From the NCBI GenBank assembly GCA_944588485.1, contig OX155905.1:42431931-42495930 (forward strand): a DNA stretch of 64,000 nucleotides. Direction: 5' to 3'. The notes below the pieces were generated by a model. That model did not search any database. It was not told where the DNA came from and was given only the letters and a program-made list of their open reading frames with translations. This DNA comes from Phosphuga atrata (Eukaryota; Arthropoda; Insecta; Coleoptera; Silphidae). Shown here piece by piece: positions 58,301 to 64,000 of the stretch. Numbering within the stretch: the stretch's first letter is position 1; the number at the start of each line of letters is the position of its first letter. Position numbers and translations under genes: made by a program.

Positions 58301-61290
58301 TTTTTAAATATTAAGACGGAAAATGAGTTTTCTATTTGGCTTGTCTGTCCAAACACAAATTACTACTCACGGCCTAGATAATTTAATTAAACAGCTTATA
58401 ACTTCTAAACTAGTCTAACTGTCTCAACGAGTCTAAACGTGGTTTCTACCTGGGTATTTTAGCTACAAACTAAAACTAGATTTAGTTATCTTTCTCTGTC
58501 CGTTTGTCTGTAATTGATGATTTAATGCGACTACTCCCTAAAAAGTTCCCAGGCTAGTTTATCGGATATAATTAATAGACTAGTTGGGGTAGACGCACCA
58601 AATTTGGAATAGGTGTCGTCTATTAAATTATTTACTAGATAACAACCTTTATATTTTCCAAAACTCTCCAGATTTTCGAAATATTAACACGGAAAATGAG
58701 TTTTCTATATGGCTTGTCTGTCCAAACACAAATTACTAGTCACGGCCTAGATAATTTAATTCAACAGCCTATAACTTATAAACTAGTCTAACTGTCTCAA
58801 CGAGACTAAACGTGGTTTCTACCTGGGTTTTTTAGCTACAAACTAAAACTAGATTTAGTTATCTTACTCTGTCCGTTTTTCTGTAATTGATGATTTAGTG
58901 CGACTACTCGCTAAAAAGTTCCGAGACTAGTTTATCGTTTTTAATTTATAGACTAGTTGGGTTAGACACACCAAATTTGGACCAGGTGTAGTCTAATAAA
59001 TTATCTAATAGATAACAATCTTCAAATTTTCCAAAACTGTCCAGATGTTCGAAATATTAAGACGGAGAATGAGTTTTCTATTTGGATTGTCTCTCCAAAC
59101 ACAAATTACTAGTCACGGCCTAGATAACTTAATTCAACAGTTTATAACTTCTAAACTAGTCTAACTGTCTCAACGAGACTAAACGTGGTTTATAACTGTG
59201 TCTTTTAGCTACAAACTAAAACTAGATTTAGTTATCTTTCTTTGTCCGTTTGTCTTTCTTTGTCGTTTTGTCAAAAAAATTGATGATTTAGTTCGACTAC
59301 TCGCTAAAAGTTCCGAGGCTAGTTTATCGCTTTTAATTAATAGACTAGTTGGGTTAGACACACCAAATTTGGACTAGGTGTAGTCTAATAAATTATCTAC
59401 TAAATAACAATCTTCAAATTTTCCAAAACTGTCCAGATGTTTGAAATATTAAGACGTAAAATGAGTTTTCTATTTGGATTGTCTGTCCAAACACAAATTA
59501 CTAGTCACGGCCTAGATAATTTAATTCAACAGCTTATAATTTCTAAACTAGTCTAACTGTCTTAACGAGGCTAATTGTGGTTTATAGCTGAGTCTTTTAG
59601 CTACAAACTAAAACTAGATTTAGTTATCTTTCTCTCTCCGTTTGTCTGTAATTGATGATTAAGTGCGACTACTTCCTAAAAAGTTCCCAGTCTAGTTTAT
59701 CGGATATAATTAATAGACTAGTTGGGGTAGACGCACCAAATTTGGAATAGGTGTAGTCTATTAAATTATCTACCAGATAACTACCTTTATATTTTCCAAA
59801 ACTCTCCAGATTTTCGAAATATTAACACGGAAAATGAGTTTTCTATTTGGCTTGTCTGTCCAAACACAAACTACTAGTCACGGCCTAGATAACTTAATTC
59901 AACAGCTTATAACTTCTAAACTAGTCTAACTGTCTTAACGAGGCTAATTGTGGTTTATAACTGAGTCTTTTAGCTACAAACTAAAACTAGATTTAGTTAT
60001 CTTTCTTTGTCCGTTTGTCTGTAATTGATGATTTAGTGCGACGACTCCCTAAAAAGTTCCCAGTCTAGTTTATGGGATATAATTAATAGACTAGTTGGGG
60101 TAGACGCACCAAATTTGGAATAGGTGTAGTCTATTAAATTATCTACTAGATAACAACCTTTATATTTTCCAAAACTCTCCAGATTTTCGAAATATTAACA
60201 CGGAAATTGAGTTTTCTATATGGCTTGTCTGTCCAAACACAAATTACTAGTCACGGCCTAGATAATTTAATTCAACAGCTTATAACTTCTAAACTAGTCT
60301 AACTGTCTCAGCGAGACTAAACGTGGTTTCTACCTGGGTCTTTTAGCTACAAACTAAAACTATATTTAGTTATCTTACTCTGTCCGTTTGTCTGTAATTG
60401 ATGATTTAGTGCGACTACTCGCTAAAAAGTTCCGAGGCTAGTTTATCGCTTTTAATTAATAGACTAGTTGGGTTAGACACACCAAATTTGGACTAGGTGT
60501 AGTCTATTAAATTATCTACTAAATAACAATCTTCAAATTTTCCAAAACTGTCCAGATGTTCGAAATATTAAGACGGAAAATGAGTTTTCTATTTGGCTTG
60601 TCTGTCCAAACACAAACTTACTAGTCATGGCCTAGATAACTTAATTCAACAGCTTATAACTTCTAAACTAGTCTAACTGTCTTAACGAGGCTAATTGTGG
60701 TTTATAACTGAGTCTTTTAGCTACAAACTAAAACTAGATTTAGTTATCTTTCTCTGTCCGTTTGTCTGTAATTGATGATTTAGTGCGACTACTCGCTAGA
60801 AAGTTCCGAGGCTAGTTTGTCGCTTTTAATTAATAGACTAGTTGGGTTAGACACACCAAATTTGGACTAGGTGTAGTCTATTAAATTATCTAATAGATAA
60901 CAACCTTTAAATTTTCCAAAACTCTCCAGATTTTTTAAATATTAACACGGAAAATGAGTTTTTTATTTGGCTTGTCTGTCCAAACACAAACTACTAGTCG
61001 CGGCCTAGATAACTTAATTCAACAGCTTATAACTTCTAAACTAGTCTAACTGTCTTAACGAGGCTAATTGTGGTTTATAACTGAGTCTTTTAGCTACAAA
61101 CTAAAACTAGATTTAGTTATCTTTCTTTGTCCGTTTGTCTCTAATTGATGATTTAGTGCTGATTTATGACTACTTCCTAAAAAGTTCCGAGGATAGTTTA
61201 TCGGATACAATTTATAGACTAGTTGGGGTAGACGCACCAAATTTGGAATAGGTTTAGTATATTATTAGTTTTATAGTTTTAGTCTATTCT
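52368..61290 (+). repeat. ~373-bp satellite, ~24 copies
   Basis: AGTCACGGCCTAGATAACTTA recurs at about 52761, 53134, 53517, 53890 and 54263, giving a period of 373 bp (one copy has a ~10-bp insertion). Copies differ by 5-10 percent by eye, with mixed variants such as TCGCTTTTAATTAATAGAC against TCGGATATAATTAATAGAC. Non-coding, downstream of Nca. One 66-codon minus frame (56668-56868) is spurious. Confidence 0.96.
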
Positions 61291-61295
61291 ATTTA

Positions 61296-62190
<895 letters not shown>

Positions 62191-62194
62191 CAAA

Positions 62195-62390
62195 TATCCT
62201 ACTTAAGATATCCCTAGGATATACACAAATGTCATAAGATATCCCGCGATCTCTCTGGGATATCCTGAAATTAAAATGTCCAACGGGATATCCATAGATA
62301 TGTCCATAGGATATACTGGATATCTTTAGGCAATTTGTGATATAATCAGGATATCCCTGAAATATCCTGCGCTGTGTGGGTAGTAACCTA
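62195..62390. mobile_element. GGATAT-rich element, possible MITE
   Basis: At least ten GATATCC/GGATAT motifs in both orientations within 200 bp, ending CTGCGCTGTGTGGG. Density and mixed orientation suggest subterminal transposase-binding repeats of a short non-autonomous element, but clear matching ends were not found. Confidence 0.4.
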
Positions 62391-62815
62391 GAAAACTAGA
62401 ACCAAGTTATCTAAATAACTACTTACCTAGGTAAGCAGAAATGTAGATAATAAGTAAACTAGATAACTAGTAATCTGGTATCTATTTATCTATAAAAATC
62501 TATTTTTTGTTGCTGTTCCAACTTCGAAAATGACAATATTTTACCAAAGCTTGAAACGTTTTCCTAATACCTAATCTATATTATAAGTTTCGACAAACTC
62601 TGTCAAATTTGTTAGATTCGCCTGGTGCGTGTGGAATGTTAAAAATATGACAATTATTTTTGTGACATTTACGTGTAAAAAATGTCAATTTTGACAAACA
62701 TTAAAAAATGTCAGTTTTAACACACCAAAGTGTTATAGTTATATAAATATATAGTTTTATAACCGGTTATGTTGTACGATAATTATTAAAATTATGACAA
62801 TTTTAAAATTATGAT
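62391..62815. other. AT-rich intergenic sequence
   Basis: Contains several short TGACAATTTT/AAAATGTCA repeats in both orientations (62640-62815). No gene seen. Confidence 0.4.
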
Positions 62816-62886
62816 TAGGCAGAGAAGACTATACAGACAAGACTAGGCAGACAAGATTAGACAGACAAGATTAGACATGACTAGAG
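62816..62886 (-). repeat. 14-bp satellite tract 7, opposite orientation, ~5 units
   Basis: Degenerate CAAGACTAGGCAGA and CAAGATTAGACAGA units, 12 kb beyond array 6 and outside the two genes, showing that the unit is dispersed. Confidence 0.85.
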
Positions 62887-62989
62887 AGTTAGTGTTAATT
62901 AAGAATTGCTCATAAATTTAAAAAAAGTTAAATCATCAGAATTTAGATCAATCTGGCAAATTATTTATAAAGTGGTCAGATTTTGTTGT

Positions 62990-63298
62990 TGTGTATAGGC
63001 AATTTCTTTCGCATGTGATTTTGTTAGTGCGCATGTGTGAGTTTTCGGTAGAGAAAAATGGTGTCGGGTCAGTTCGCGTCGGTTCAAATTGAATTTGAGA
63101 AAATTCCGGAAAATTTCACCTGAACGGGCAATTCGAGCGGTGGTTTGTGGTTTAGGTGATTCGGGACGAACATTTGGATGGTTTTCGCGACGAGATCGGC
63201 CGGAATTGAAGAGTTTCGGTGAAAAATTAAAAAACACTTTCGGCGATGCGAAACGTCAAATTTTTCAACTCGATTTCGGACGTCAGCGCCGTCTCAAG
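62990..63298 (+). CDS. Candidate first exon of a further gene (low confidence)
   Basis: A CpG-rich island in AT-rich DNA. Near its end an ATG at 63246 opens MRNVKFFNSISDVSAVSR and meets a possible donor (CTCAAG|GTTGGT, GT at 63299). Upstream ATGs exist, for example at 63059 starting MVSGQFASVQIEF and ending at a stop after 20 codons, and at 63089 (77 codons, ending 63322). The latter uses a different frame and also crosses the putative donor. The protein is not recognised. It could equally be only a 5' UTR. Confidence 0.3.
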
Positions 63299-63322
63299 GT
63301 TGGTGGGCATTTATGTTACTAA

Positions 63323-64000
63323 TATCAAATTCAAATTTGTAAATTTTTTTGAAAATATTTTTCTAAATATTATTTAAATGTGCAATTAATTTGTAACCAT
63401 AGGACAATTAAAAAAAAGGAAATTTTGTTCTTTTCGTTACCTATTCATTCCACATTTAAATATAAATTAATCACAGAATATCTAAGATATTATTGAAATT
63501 GTTTGGCTACTTCAAAAACATTTTGATAAGAATGTCTACTAAAGCAGTCTTTTGCCATTTATTCGCCCCATTTTAGCAATATAGTCAAACCTGGATAAAC
63601 TGGTACAGAAAGATAAACCTGCATACCTGAGATAAACTGGTAAAGGTGCCGAAAACCTTTTCAAACCAGCGTATCTCGCAAACTATACCACCCTCAACGT
63701 TTCAATCTGGATTAGAACCTTCAAAAAGCTTTAAATATATCCCCTGAATCGCAAAAACCCCCAACAAGCTTTTTCCCTTAAAACCTTTTTCCCTGGTCTT
63801 TAAAAAACCCCTATTTTTAAACCCTCAAAAAACTCACGAAACCTCAACAAACCCCAAAAATAAATTACCCGAAATAATGCTTAAACCTCCCCCTTTAATT
63901 TAACACCAAATACCTTTTCAAACCCTTAAAATTGAACGAGTTATTAATAAATGACTCACTACAGGTTTTTTTGGTTTAAACGTTTTAGGTGTTTTTTTTA
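63323..64000. other. AT-rich sequence without recognised gene
   Basis: It contains TCAAACCTGGATAAACTGG near 63584, which resembles the end of a pogo/Tigger-type element, and from about 63700 a run of C/A-rich sequence. No open frame of note. Confidence 0.4.

Noticed and set aside
52368..61290. Active centromere
   Set aside because: The 373-bp array is only about 9 kb, diverged, and directly downstream of an expressed-type gene; nothing in the sequence indicates centromere function.

Overview
The window is animal nuclear DNA, most likely from an insect. It carries two multi-exon neuronal calcium sensor (NCS) genes with GT-AG introns of up to 29.5 kb, TTAGG/CCTAA telomere-type motifs, RTE-like and R1-like LINE remnants and a mariner-family deletion derivative. 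The order is not decided by the sequence; Coleoptera or Lepidoptera are both plausible, since the terminal sequences at 29.56-30.78 kb resemble an element I recall as widespread in moth and other insect genomes. There are no bacterial-type operons. Fewer than 1 kb of the 64 kb is confidently coding.

Both genes lie on the + strand, head to tail. Gene 1 is a hippocalcin-like NCS protein (Drosophila CG7646 type, from memory). It enters the window already in progress: exons at 1633-1776, 31269-31397 and 40977-41153 (stop), with its N-terminal exon(s) upstream of the window. Gene 2 is a complete neurocalcin (Nca): exons 42363-42432, 50289-50596 and 51149-51343, encoding 190 residues. Only about 1.2 kb separates the stop of gene 1 from the ATG of Nca. 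The last intron falls at the same place and phase in both genes, which fits an old tandem duplication. The products should be Ca2+-switched regulators with three working EF-hands (EF2-EF4) and a degenerate EF1; Nca keeps its N-myristoylation start.

The introns and flanks are almost entirely repetitive. Intron 1777-31268 holds a macro-tandem of three related blocks (2889-7195, 7196-13415, 13416-26662). Each full block contains a short unique leader, a foldback (inverted-repeat) region, a ~63-bp/~250-bp higher-order repeat rich in GCCTAGG, and then an array of a 14-bp unit (TCTTGTCTGTCTAG). The last 14-bp array is about 8.1 kb long and almost invariant. The same 14-bp unit occurs in the opposite orientation at six further places, including just downstream of exon 31269-31397 and just upstream of Nca exon 2. 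Other satellites are a ~350-bp MITE-bearing repeat (1-1089), a 158-bp repeat (2140-2690), a 57-bp GC-rich doubly palindromic repeat (32215-33495), a 189-bp repeat (38275-40697), a ~197-bp repeat with a 2.88-kb higher-order duplication (42450-49433) and a ~373-bp repeat (52368-61290).

The stretch 34.8-38.1 kb is a transposon graveyard on the minus strand: an RTE-like LINE split by a 536-bp mariner deletion derivative, an R1-like LINE remnant, a TTAA-flanked 108-bp MITE and a further LINE endonuclease fragment. The right end (62.99-63.3 kb) may hold the first exon of another gene. No unmistakable new protein system is present. The most unusual biology is the satellite architecture and what complementary intronic arrays around a coding exon might do to splicing.
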